NCBI RefSeq assembly: GCF_000272105.2
Contig: NZ_AJZD02000234.1
Coordinates: 17,279-81,278 of the forward strand
DNA from: Vibrio splendidus 12E03
Lineage (GTDB): Bacteria > Pseudomonadota > Gammaproteobacteria > Enterobacterales > Vibrionaceae
Direction of reading: 5' to 3'
DNA: 64,000 nucleotides
Shown here: piece after piece, positions 55,695 through 63,517 of the stretch
How the letters are laid out: each line of letters opens with the position of its first letter
Position numbering within the stretch: position 1 is the first letter of the stretch
The notes under the pieces: generated by a model
The model's database searches: none
Told to the model about the DNA's origin: nothing
The model's input: only the letters and a program-made list of their open reading frames with translations
Translations under genes and position numbers: made by a program

Positions 55695-58277
55695 TTACGA
55701 AACCTCAGTCACTTCTATTTGGTCAGCCTTGGTTAGCTTTTCATCGCGTTGCGAATCTAAAGACGCGCTAATGTTTGGTTTAGGAAAACGCTGCTCTCGT
55801 TCTTTGATGAATGAAAGGCTAGTGTCCATCTCTTCGCTGTTGATGTAGTGCTGGAAGCGCTTCATCTTTTCAGGGTTTTCGATGGTGGTTTTCCACTCAC
55901 ACTGGTACTTCTCGATGTTGAGTGCGATGTCCGCTTCGAGCTCTTCAGCTACATTGAGCTTGTCTTCAATCACGACTTGTTTGAGGTATTCAATGCCGCC
56001 TTCAAGGTTCTCCATCCATACCGATGTACGCTGTAGGCGGTCTGCGGTACGTGTGTAGAACATCAAAACGCGGTCGATGTATTTAAGGAGTGTGGTTTCG
56101 TCTAAATCAGTGGCGAATAGGTCAGCATGGCGAGGGCGCATACCGCCGTTACCACAGATGTATAAGTTCCAACCTTTGTCGGTGGCGATAACACCAATGT
56201 CTTTGGATTGCGCTTCGGCACATTCACGAGTACAGCCTGAAACCGCAAACTTGATCTTGTGTGGTGAACGCAGGCCTTTGTAGCGGTTCTCAAGACGAAT
56301 CGCTAAGCCAACACTGTCGTCGACACCGTATCGACACCATGTGCTACCGACACACGATTTCACGGTACGAACCGATTTACCGTAGGCGTGGCCCGTTTCA
56401 AAACCTGCATCAATCAGCTTTTTCCAGATGATAGGCAGTTCGTTAAGCTGTGCGCCAAACAAATCGACACGCTGACCACCGGTGATCTTGGTGTAAAGGT
56501 CGAATTCTTTAGCGACTTCACCAAGCACGATTAGTCTATCGGGTGTGATTTCACCGCCCGCAATACGCGGAACCACAGAGTAGGTGCCGTCTTTTTGCAT
56601 GTTGCCGAGGTAAATGTCGTTGGTGTCTTGCAGTTCGATGTGTTGATCTTCGAGGATGTAATCGTTCCAGTACGAAGCTAAAATTGAACCGACTGCTGGC
56701 TTGCACACGGTACAGCCCAATCCGTTTCCGTGAGAATCTAACAATTCATCAAATGTCTTAATCTTGTTGACGCGAATGATGTCGGTAAGCTCTTGACGAG
56801 AATAAGCAAAGTGCTCACAGATATCATTAGATACCTCGACACCCAAGTTACTCAGCTCACTATCGAGAACCTGTTTCGCAAGGGCAGAACAACCACCACA
56901 ACCTGTTGAAGCATTGGTGGTTTCTTTCAGTGCAGCCATCGTGGTGCAGCCAGCAGATACCGCGTCTTTAATGTCGCCTTTAGTCACATCAAAACATGAA
57001 CAAATCACAGCGCTATCAGGCAGAGCTTCAACACCCATTGCAGAGCCTGAATCATCGGCCACATTAGGCAAAATCAACACTGATGGGTTTTCAGGAAGGG
57101 GCATATCGTTTTGCTTGATTTGCAGTAGCGAGCCATAGGCTTCTGCATCACCGACCAATACCGCACCGACAATCTTTGTGCCGTCAGCTGAGATGATTAG
57201 GCGCTTATACACTTGTTCGATTTCATCGTTATAGGTATACGATTGAGCGCCTTCCGTCTTGCCGTGTACTTCACCAATACTGGCAACATCGACGCCAAGC
57301 AGTTTGAGTTTGGTGCTCATGTCTGCGCCAGTGAATGCAGCGTCACTCGTTCCGTCCGATAAGATATGCGCAGCCGCGATTTTCGCCATCGAATAGCCAG
57401 GGGCGACTAAGCCGAAGATCTTGTTGTCCCAAAGCGCACATTCACCAATCGCATACACGTTGTCGATGTTGGTTTGGCAGTGATCGTTAATCACGATGCC
57501 GCCACGTTCACCAATGGCGATATCAGAGCTGCGAGCTAGGGCATCTTGAGGGCGAATACCCGCAGAGAATACGATCATATCGGTTTCTAAATGGGTGCCA
57601 TCGGCGAAGTTCATGCGGTAGCGAGCGTTTTCACCGTCGACTATTTCAGAGGTCGCTTTCTGGGTATGAACTTGCACACCAAGGTCTTCAATCTTTCTGC
57701 GCAGTAGGGCACCGCCACCGTCATCTAATTGAACCGCCATCAGGCGAGGCGCAAATTCAACCACATGGGTTTCTAAGCCAAGGTTTTTGACTGCGTTTGC
57801 GGCTTCTAAGCCAAGCAGACCACCACCAATCACCACGCCAGACTTGCTACCTTTGCTTGATAGTTCAATTGCGTCTAAGTCTTCAATAGTACGATAAACG
57901 TGACAGTGTTCTTGGTCGTTACCGGGAATAGGGGGAACAAAAGGGAAAGAGCCCGTCGCCAAGATTAGCTTGTCGTAACTTTCAACGTGGCCACTTTCAG
58001 TGATGACTTGTTGATTGGCAGTGTCTAGCTTGGCAACCTTCTGGTTCAACAAGTAGTTCACGCCGTTACTTTGGTAATACTCTTCACTGGTTAATGACAG
58101 GTCATCAGCACTTTTACCATTAAAGTAAGCCGTCAGTTGAACACGGTCGTACGCTAACCTTGGCTCTTCACTAAAAGTAGTCACATCAAATTCATCACTG
58201 TCTGATTGCAGGATGTTGTCGATAAATTTGTGTCCAACCATGCCGTTACCAACAACGACGATTTTCTTCTTGCTCAT
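55695..58277 (-). CDS. nirB: Nitrite reductase (NADH) large subunit
   Basis: 860 residues. FAD/NAD-binding pyridine nucleotide-disulfide domain (VVVGNGMVGHKFID; NVYAIGECALW), then a BFD-like [2Fe-2S] domain (CSCFDVTKGDI ... STGCGGC). The C-terminal sirohaem/[4Fe-4S] sulfite-nitrite reductase domain has the ligands CVGSTWCRYG and VSGCTRECA. It catalyses the six-electron reduction of nitrite to ammonium with NADH. First gene of the leftward unit; a sigma-54 promoter lies about 145 bases upstream. Confidence 0.96.
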   Translation of the reverse strand: MSKKKIVVVGNGMVGHKFIDNILQSDSDEFDVTTFSEEPRLAYDRVQLTAYFNGKSADDLSLTSEEYYQSNGVNYLLNQKVAKLDTANQQVITESGHVESYDKLILATGSFPFVPPIPGNDQEHCHVYRTIEDLDAIELSSKGSKSGVVIGGGLLGLEAANAVKNLGLETHVVEFAPRLMAVQLDDGGGALLRRKIEDLGVQVHTQKATSEIVDGENARYRMNFADGTHLETDMIVFSAGIRPQDALARSSDIAIGERGGIVINDHCQTNIDNVYAIGECALWDNKIFGLVAPGYSMAKIAAAHILSDGTSDAAFTGADMSTKLKLLGVDVASIGEVHGKTEGAQSYTYNDEIEQVYKRLIISADGTKIVGAVLVGDAEAYGSLLQIKQNDMPLPENPSVLILPNVADDSGSAMGVEALPDSAVICSCFDVTKGDIKDAVSAGCTTMAALKETTNASTGCGGCSALAKQVLDSELSNLGVEVSNDICEHFAYSRQELTDIIRVNKIKTFDELLDSHGNGLGCTVCKPAVGSILASYWNDYILEDQHIELQDTNDIYLGNMQKDGTYSVVPRIAGGEITPDRLIVLGEVAKEFDLYTKITGGQRVDLFGAQLNELPIIWKKLIDAGFETGHAYGKSVRTVKSCVGSTWCRYGVDDSVGLAIRLENRYKGLRSPHKIKFAVSGCTRECAEAQSKDIGVIATDKGWNLYICGNGGMRPRHADLFATDLDETTLLKYIDRVLMFYTRTADRLQRTSVWMENLEGGIEYLKQVVIEDKLNVAEELEADIALNIEKYQCEWKTTIENPEKMKRFQHYINSEEMDTSLSFIKEREQRFPKPNISASLDSQRDEKLTKADQIEVTEVS

Positions 58278-58420
58278 AATCCATTCCTTATTCTCGGCGT
58301 TATCATCACTAGCATCTAATTTCTAGTAGTTAGTAAATGAATACCGGGTTGAGATTCCACTCAATTCATAATCATCAAGAAAAACAAAAAATGTTTTTTC
58401 TAACTCTTGGTTTTTAGTTG

Positions 58421-58436
58421 AGCAAGGAGGGTGCCA
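58421..58436 (-). promoter_or_regulatory. Sigma-54 promoter driving nirBD-narK
   Basis: Minus strand reads TGGCACCCTCCTTGCT, matching TGGCAC-N5-TTGCW with the required GG-N10-GC spacing. Transcription should begin about 12 bases further left, some 130 bases before the nirB start. Confidence 0.8.
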
Positions 58437-58565
58437 GATTACGGTTTGTTCATTTAAATAAAAATTAATTCATTTTTTTCAATGCCTTAAAAAATGCTGG
58501 TGGCACGCGATTACCCCTAAAGTGGTATGTAAATTTTTTGTTAGATTTATATAAATGAGCATTTG

Positions 58566-58592
58566 TGGTGCAACTTTCTGCAAGATGGTGCA
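58566..58592. promoter_or_regulatory. Two NtrC-type half-sites, 20 bp apart
   Basis: TGGTGCA at 58566-58572 and again at 58586-58592, the half-site of the NtrC consensus TGCACYA-N3-TGGTGCA. They are direct repeats with exact 20-bp spacing (two helical turns), 130-150 bases from the left promoter and 115-140 from the right one. Full dyads are not present, so the identity of the binding protein is an inference. Confidence 0.55.
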
Positions 58593-58706
58593 AAAATTAA
58601 GTTTCTATCGTGGTTAATTTCTATTTTGATCATTTCTGATAGGTTTTCTTTTATTAAACTTTTGTTTTTATTGGTAAATATTTCTCGCTTGTTGATTGCT
58701 ATGAAG

Positions 58707-58722
58707 TGGCGTGTTATTTGCT
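58707..58722 (+). promoter_or_regulatory. Sigma-54 promoter driving the nitrate reductase gene
   Basis: TGGCGTGTTATTTGCT fits TGGCRYG-N4-TTGCW with GG-N10-GC spacing. The predicted start of transcription, near 58733, leaves a leader of about 33 bases. Confidence 0.78.
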
Positions 58723-58765
58723 TGGTTTGAATTATTACAATTATGGATAATTGAGCGAGAAACGG

Positions 58766-61333
58766 ATGACCGATTCAAACAGCGGCTGGATAAAATCAAC
58801 CTGTGCTTATTGTGGTGTAGGGTGTGGAATAGAAGCGAGACCGACATCGCTAGGAAAACTAGAAGTGCGTGGTGATAAAGATCATCCATCTAATTACGGA
58901 AAGCTGTGTACTAAAGGAACTGCCCTCGGTGACACCGTCACGCCTTTAGGTCGTCTTACACAGCCTGCTCATATTCAGAATGAGCAAAAACAAGAGCTGG
59001 ATTGGAACAGTGCCACTCAGTTGGTCGCAGACAAATTCAATCAAACCATCGAAGAATATGGGGCCGATTCGGTTGCGTTCTATGTGTCTGGTCAGCTGCT
59101 TACCGAAGACTATTACGTTGCCAATAAACTGATGAAAGGCTTCATTGGTAGTGGCAACATCGACAGTAACTCTAGGCTATGTATGGCTTCAACCGTGGTC
59201 GGGCATAAGCGTGCATTTGGCGCAGACACAGTACCTGTTTGTTATGAAGATCTCGAGCAAGCCGATCTAGTCGTGATTACAGGCTCCAACCTAGCATGGT
59301 GTCACCCGGTACTTTTCCAAAGGTTAAGAGCCGCAAAACAAGCCAACCCTGAATTGAAAGTGATCGTCATCGACCCGCGTTATACCGACACCTGTGAAAT
59401 TGCTGACATGCACTTGGCGTTGGAGTCAGGCTCAGATGTCGCACTGTTCAATGGTTTGCTAGCCTACTTAGATGACAACGACCAACTCGACACTGACTAC
59501 ATTGAACACAACACCCAAGGTTTTACGGAAGCCATTCGATCCGCAACTCATTACCGTTATACCGAGTCAGGCTGGGGCGACAAAAGCGTTCCCGAACTAA
59601 CAGGGCTTACAGAGCAACAACTAGAACAGTTCTACAAGCTGTTTGCTTCTAATGAGAAAGTGCTCACCATCTATTCGCAAGGCGTTAACCAATCCACACA
59701 AGGGTGCGACAAGGTAAACGCCATTATTAATTGCCATTTAGCGACCGGAAAAATCGGTAAACCGGGCATGGGGCCTTTCTCAGTAACAGGCCAGCCAAAT
59801 GCCATGGGTGGGCGAGAAGTGGGTGGCTTAGCCAATACCTTAGCGGCGCACTTTGAATTTGGTGATCCGCAATCACACCAAACCGTCAGCGAGTTTTGGC
59901 AAACCGACAGCTTAGCGACTCACGCAGGCTTAAAAGCCATCGACCTATTTGATGCGATGAATGACGGCAAGATAAAAGCCGTGTGGATCATGGCAACTAA
60001 CCCTGTCGTGAGTTTGCCAGATAGCGAAAAAATCAAAACCGCATTAGAGAAGTGCCCGTTTGTGGTGGTGTCGGATTGCATTGCCGATACGGAAACCACA
60101 CGCTTGGCCGATGTAGTGCTGCCCGCGCAAGGGTGGAGTGAAAAGTCGGGCACTGTAACCAACTCTGAGCGTCGAATCTCACGCCAACGCCGCGTATTAC
60201 CAAGTCCTGGTGAAGCCAAACCTGATTGGTGGATATTAAAAGAAGTCGCGCAAAAGATGGGATTCAAAGAGCAGTTTGATTACCGTCACGAAGGTGAGAT
60301 CTTCAAAGAGTATTGCGAGATGACAGCCTTAGGTAATGAAACAGGTAAAACGCGTGACTTGTGCTTAATCGGGCTTACTCAGCTAGATGAGAAAGGCTAT
60401 GGCGAACTCACTCCACAACAGTGGCCAGTACTTGAATATCAACCAGAGATCATTGAACAGCGCATGTTCACCGATGGCGAGTTCTTTACTGAATCTGGCA
60501 AAGCGCAGTTTATTGCCGTTGAACACGACAAGCCGATTGCTGATACCAGCGTCGAATTCCCCCTAATCATGAACACAGGCCGAATCCGAGACCAATGGCA
60601 CACCATGAGCCGCACGGGCTTAGCCGCAGGTTTAGGTGAACACACACCAGAACCCTTTGTCGCCATGCATCCAGATACGGTTGCAGAGCTTGGTTTAGAT
60701 GAATTCGGGCTAGATGCCTTCAACCACGCGACTATTAATCCGGTGGTGAAAGTGCGCAGCGCACAAGGTGAGTGCCAAGCGCGCTTAGTGGTGACCAAAG
60801 AGATGCGCCGCGAACAAGTCTTCATGCCTATCCACTGGAACGCAACGACCGCCAAAGACAGCAAACCGTGTGACTTGATCTTGCCTCATACCGATGCTGC
60901 ATCTGGCCAGCCAGAGTTTAAACACACCCCAGTGGTGGTTGAACCGTGTGGCTATCGCAGCGAAGCCGCATTGGTCAGTGACAAGGTGATGGATTGCAGC
61001 GGCTTTGATTACTGGGTGCGCCAAAGAGTGGAGGGCGGTTTTCTGTATCGCATCTCATCATCCAAGAACCCAATGGAGCTGGTGATTCAACTGGCCAACA
61101 CACTCGATGCCTTACCAGAGCCGAACGCAGAGGCGATCAAATCACTCCATTACCACGGCAACAAATCATTCAAGAACTACGGCTCTGCCAAGCTGGGTCA
61201 GTCTGGCGTAAAGCAAGCTTTCGTGGTGAACAGTAAGCTCGACCATCAAAGCATCGACTGGCTGGTGGAGTGCCTAACAAGAGAAGCCGATGAAGAGTTC
61301 GAAGCCGAGTTTTTGAGTACCATGGCGAAGTAG
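58766..61333 (+). CDS. nasA: Assimilatory nitrate reductase catalytic subunit
   Basis: 855 residues from ATG 58766; the frame extends upstream only to a TTG. N-terminal [4Fe-4S] ligands CAYCGVGCG...KLCTKG, then the molybdopterin-guanine-dinucleotide core of the NasA/NapA/Nar-type oxidoreductases (SRLCMAST, GQPNAMGGREVGG, WGEKSGT-like NSERRISRQRR) and the C-terminal cofactor-binding barrel. It reduces nitrate to nitrite for NirBD. Unlike Klebsiella NasA there is no cysteine-rich [2Fe-2S] domain at the end (the tail FEAEFLSTMAK lacks cysteines). The electron donor is not encoded next to it. Confidence 0.93.
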   Translation: MTDSNSGWIKSTCAYCGVGCGIEARPTSLGKLEVRGDKDHPSNYGKLCTKGTALGDTVTPLGRLTQPAHIQNEQKQELDWNSATQLVADKFNQTIEEYGADSVAFYVSGQLLTEDYYVANKLMKGFIGSGNIDSNSRLCMASTVVGHKRAFGADTVPVCYEDLEQADLVVITGSNLAWCHPVLFQRLRAAKQANPELKVIVIDPRYTDTCEIADMHLALESGSDVALFNGLLAYLDDNDQLDTDYIEHNTQGFTEAIRSATHYRYTESGWGDKSVPELTGLTEQQLEQFYKLFASNEKVLTIYSQGVNQSTQGCDKVNAIINCHLATGKIGKPGMGPFSVTGQPNAMGGREVGGLANTLAAHFEFGDPQSHQTVSEFWQTDSLATHAGLKAIDLFDAMNDGKIKAVWIMATNPVVSLPDSEKIKTALEKCPFVVVSDCIADTETTRLADVVLPAQGWSEKSGTVTNSERRISRQRRVLPSPGEAKPDWWILKEVAQKMGFKEQFDYRHEGEIFKEYCEMTALGNETGKTRDLCLIGLTQLDEKGYGELTPQQWPVLEYQPEIIEQRMFTDGEFFTESGKAQFIAVEHDKPIADTSVEFPLIMNTGRIRDQWHTMSRTGLAAGLGEHTPEPFVAMHPDTVAELGLDEFGLDAFNHATINPVVKVRSAQGECQARLVVTKEMRREQVFMPIHWNATTAKDSKPCDLILPHTDAASGQPEFKHTPVVVEPCGYRSEAALVSDKVMDCSGFDYWVRQRVEGGFLYRISSSKNPMELVIQLANTLDALPEPNAEAIKSLHYHGNKSFKNYGSAKLGQSGVKQAFVVNSKLDHQSIDWLVECLTREADEEFEAEFLSTMAK

Positions 61334-61706
61334 TTACTACCTCTCACTTATCCATACCTAAAGCAAAAATGCCGACAATCATGTTGGCGTTTTGTTTGAG
61401 AACACGATTCCCAAGATAACACCTTCATTGCCTGAACTGCGGTTTACTCACACATTAGGGAGTTTTCTGCATTTTGCCGAAACTATATGGAAAATTTCTG
61501 CTTTTTGTCATGTTTGATACGAAGAAAAGTAGGTAAGATGATGTTATTAAATGAGTTTTTGGGCTAAGTGTAGTGTGTCTTGGAAACTAGACAGAATTGT
61601 TTCAGGGACAAAATGCAGAATTATTCTGTCTAATATAGCTGTTATGTTTTGCAAATCGCCAGATCCGAAGATCTGGCGGCTGATTTGGTAGGCGTCCGTG
61701 TGGAAG
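61334..61706. other. Gap after the nitrate reductase gene
   Basis: About 370 bases without a credible gene. It contains a perfect eight-base hairpin GCCAGATC / GATCTGGC with loop CGAA at 61658-61677, without a T-run, downstream of both convergent genes. Confidence 0.6.
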
Positions 61707-62129
61707 TTAGAAGCTACGCTGCATATTTACGCGGTTTGCCACTTCCAAATATTCAAAGATATGCGTTGGAATATTTTGCAAAAATGCGGTTAGATCGACT
61801 TCCATTGCCTCGGTAAAGCCTGCGCGGCATGGGAATGGGTCGGTGTTACCCACAATAAGCAGCTTCGGCGTTTTTCCTTCCCAAATCAGTTTTGCTTCGT
61901 ATTCGGGATTATTGACTTCAACAACACATGTGTTTACTTCTGAACGGAAAATTCCATCTTTGATGGTATAGCCATTGTAAAATGTGATTGGTGTTTTTGA
62001 AGACGTTGGGAAAGTGACTGGTGCATTTGGCACCGAACTGCCTTCTCCAGGAAAAGTAATGGCTGTGTTTGCAGAGGCAACAGATGATGCAATAAATGTC
62101 ATTAGGCCAAGCAATTTTATCGTTTTCAT
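61707..62129 (-). CDS. Small secreted protein (140 aa), unknown
   Basis: AGGAAG precedes the ATG. Signal peptide MKTIKLLGLMTFIASSVASA, then a periplasmic or secreted protein with two cysteines (TCVVEV and PCRAGF) that could pair. No family recognised. A Fur-box-like sequence and a short palindrome lie upstream, suggesting regulated expression. It is the last ordinary gene before the attC sites, and whether it belongs to the mobile part is unclear. Confidence 0.7.
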   Translation of the reverse strand: MKTIKLLGLMTFIASSVASANTAITFPGEGSSVPNAPVTFPTSSKTPITFYNGYTIKDGIFRSEVNTCVVEVNNPEYEAKLIWEGKTPKLLIVGNTDPFPCRAGFTEAMEVDLTAFLQNIPTHIFEYLEVANRVNMQRSF

Positions 62130-62151
62130 GATACTTCCTATTATTTTTATT

Positions 62152-62165
62152 TGGGAACATTCCCA
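62152..62165. promoter_or_regulatory. Short palindrome in the promoter of the secreted protein gene
   Basis: TGGGAA-CA-TTCCCA, six-base arms, 23 bases upstream of the start codon; operator-like but unassigned. Confidence 0.35.
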
Positions 62166-62191
62166 GTTCGAAATGTACAGTACGTGCAGGT

Positions 62192-62210
62192 GATAATGAA
62201 TATCAATTGC
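62192..62210. promoter_or_regulatory. Possible Fur box
   Basis: GATAATGAATATCAATTGC matches the classical 19-base Fur consensus at 14 positions and lies 63-81 bases upstream of the secreted-protein gene. Confidence 0.4.
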
Positions 62211-62571
62211 ATTTATTTTGGCGGAGTGTCACATATTATTTTTATATAAGCTTCTGTTTATTGATTACCCTAAGTTTGTCGTAGCGGTTGGTTTTAAATG
62301 TTGCTGGCTCTAAGTCGCTTTGAATGTATTTGCCAATTGGCACCTCGGCTTAGCAGTTGCCTCGGCAATTTGACATTGTTCTGCGCTGTGGTTGGAAAGA
62401 GAGGGTGCTTGTTGAACGTTGGTCGGGTTGCCTCATTGGGCAGGGAAGTGGACTTACGCGTTTTATGTTTGGTGCATCTGGCGGCCCAGTGAGTTTTGGC
62501 GTGTGACTGACTTCTTGAAATACGGTCAAAAGTGCAGTTCTTTGCCAAATAAATCAGTCGTTTGTGGTAAA
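62211..62571. other. Non-coding stretch before attC1 (probable cassette body without a clear gene)
   Basis: About 360 bases with GC content above the flanks. A plus-strand frame at 62298-62492 encodes a cysteine-rich peptide without a ribosome site. The sequence type resembles gene-less Vibrio integron cassettes, and it is bounded on the right by attC1. I cannot see the left cassette boundary. Confidence 0.45.
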
Positions 62572-62699
62572 ACATAACAAGGCATTTAAGAGTGATTCCC
62601 AACGCTTGGCATTTTTCATTCCATCGTTGGGTTTCGTGTTTACGGTGGTATGGTTAAGTATAGTGGTAGCGTTGCTCACACCTTAATGCGGCGTTATAA
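62572..62699. repeat. Integron attC site 1 (Vibrio type)
   Basis: About 128 bases. It begins ACATAACAAGGCATTTAAG and contains the partially self-complementary CAACGCTTGGCATTTTT / CCATCGTTGG block. It ends GTTGCTCACACCTTAATG, then CGGCGTTATAAC, the core-site end. The imperfect dyad (TTTAAG...CTTAA; AACGC...GCGTT) is that of Vibrio superintegron repeats. Confidence 0.88.
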
Positions 62700-62824
62700 C
62701 TTTAATGCTCTCAAAACTCTTTTGTGGACACCATAAATCTTAGTTAGTAGGCAATTTTCTTTCTCGACAGTAAATTAACCTTGTTGCATATCATGTTGTT
62801 TGCAACAGTTACTGGAGATACAAA

Positions 62825-63091
62825 ATGAAATTTCAGCACTACGATTTAGGAAACCTTTCGCAAGGTCAATCTGTCGAAGTTAGTTTGCGGGGCAATGCAG
62901 CTAATGTACTTTTACTAGATAACATTAATTTTAGCCGATACAAAAATGGGCAAGGGTACAAGCATTACGGCGGTCATATCACTACATCTCTTACTCGTTT
63001 ACCTATACCTAGTTCGGGTCGTTGGCATATTGCTATAGACCTAGGGGGGTATGGTGGCAGCGTGAACTCAGCAGTCAGAGTTTTAGGTTAA
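62825..63091 (+). CDS. DUF1883 domain protein, integron cassette gene
   Basis: 88 residues, GGAG before the ATG. It is recognisable from MKFQHYDLGNLSQGQSVEVSL, then GNAANVLLLDNINFSRYKNGQGYKHYGG, and WHIAIDLGGYGGSVNSAVRVL: a compact all-beta DUF1883 domain. It is the only gene of a ~427-base cassette between two attC sites and reads toward the downstream attC as cassette genes do. In other bacteria I recall DUF1883 joined to TIR domains; here it stands alone. Function unknown. Confidence 0.85.
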   Translation: MKFQHYDLGNLSQGQSVEVSLRGNAANVLLLDNINFSRYKNGQGYKHYGGHITTSLTRLPIPSSGRWHIAIDLGGYGGSVNSAVRVLG

Positions 63092-63119
63092 TTTTCAGCT
63101 TGTTCTGCGCTGCAAGAGC

Positions 63120-63239
63120 GTTATAACAAACTGTTTAAGAGTGATTCGCAACGCGTGGCATTTTTGCTATGCGTTGCGTCTAGTGATTAAGGTGGCATGC
63201 GGGAGCATCGGTATTGCGTTGCTCACACCTTAACAGGGC
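63120..63239. repeat. Integron attC site 2, right end broken by an IS
   Basis: It begins GTTATAACAAACTGTTTAAG and contains GCAACGCGTGGCATTTTT / CTATGCGTTGCG. It runs through GTTGCTCACACCTTAAC to AGGGC, where attC homology stops. The expected terminal CGTTA core site is replaced by TACATGG. attC1 and attC2 share the TTTAAGAGTGATTC and GCGTTGCTCACACCTTAA blocks. Confidence 0.88.
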
Positions 63240-63486
63240 TACATGGATTCCCCCGGCTGTCAAACATCCGCTAAACTTATCTTGATGGGTTTTGGACTGC
63301 CGCTCTACATTCGGCCTACTTATCGACGATTCGCATACGTCGTGGCCCTGATGACTTTGCGCGACTGCGGTGCCTTATTCGTTAGATGACATCTAGTGTG
63401 TCCGCCGCATTAACAGGCTCTCCGCAAGTGGTCTTAACCTATCTCCATCATTAGCGTCTGCAATGACCCGGTGGGTTTAACTCTTT

Positions 63487-63517
63487 ATGCTGCTTAGGTT
63501 TTTACTTAAGCAGCATA
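63487..63517. terminator. Inverted repeat at the end of the transposase gene
   Basis: Perfect eleven-base arms TATGCTGCTTA / TAAGCAGCATA spanning the transposase stop codon; a terminator or an IS110 subterminal repeat. Confidence 0.55.

Larger units (their letters stand above)
58278..58765. promoter_or_regulatory. Divergent control region of the nitrate assimilation genes
   Basis: About 490 bases between nirB and the nitrate reductase gene, very AT-rich, no ORF. It contains a leftward sigma-54 promoter, a rightward sigma-54 promoter and two central NtrC-type half-sites, listed separately. Confidence 0.85.

Noticed and set aside
58500..58516. TGGCACGCGATTACCC as a rightward sigma-54 promoter
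   Set aside because: It has the -24 part but no TTGC at -12; the site at 58707 is a full match.
58564..58580. A second sigma-54-like element at TGGTGCAACTTTCTGC
   Set aside because: The GG to GC distance is 11, not 10, and the motif is better explained as an NtrC-type half-site.
61658..61677. Hairpin CCAGATC/GATCTGG as terminator of the nitrate reductase or secreted-protein gene
   Set aside because: Perfect stem, but no T-run follows on either strand; kept only as a hairpin in the gap description.
62294..62602. Overlapping frames on both strands left of attC1 (62298-62492 plus, 62294-62602 minus)
   Set aside because: No ribosome sites, odd composition and no recognisable family; part of the minus frame overlaps attC1. 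Treated as a cassette body without a clear gene.
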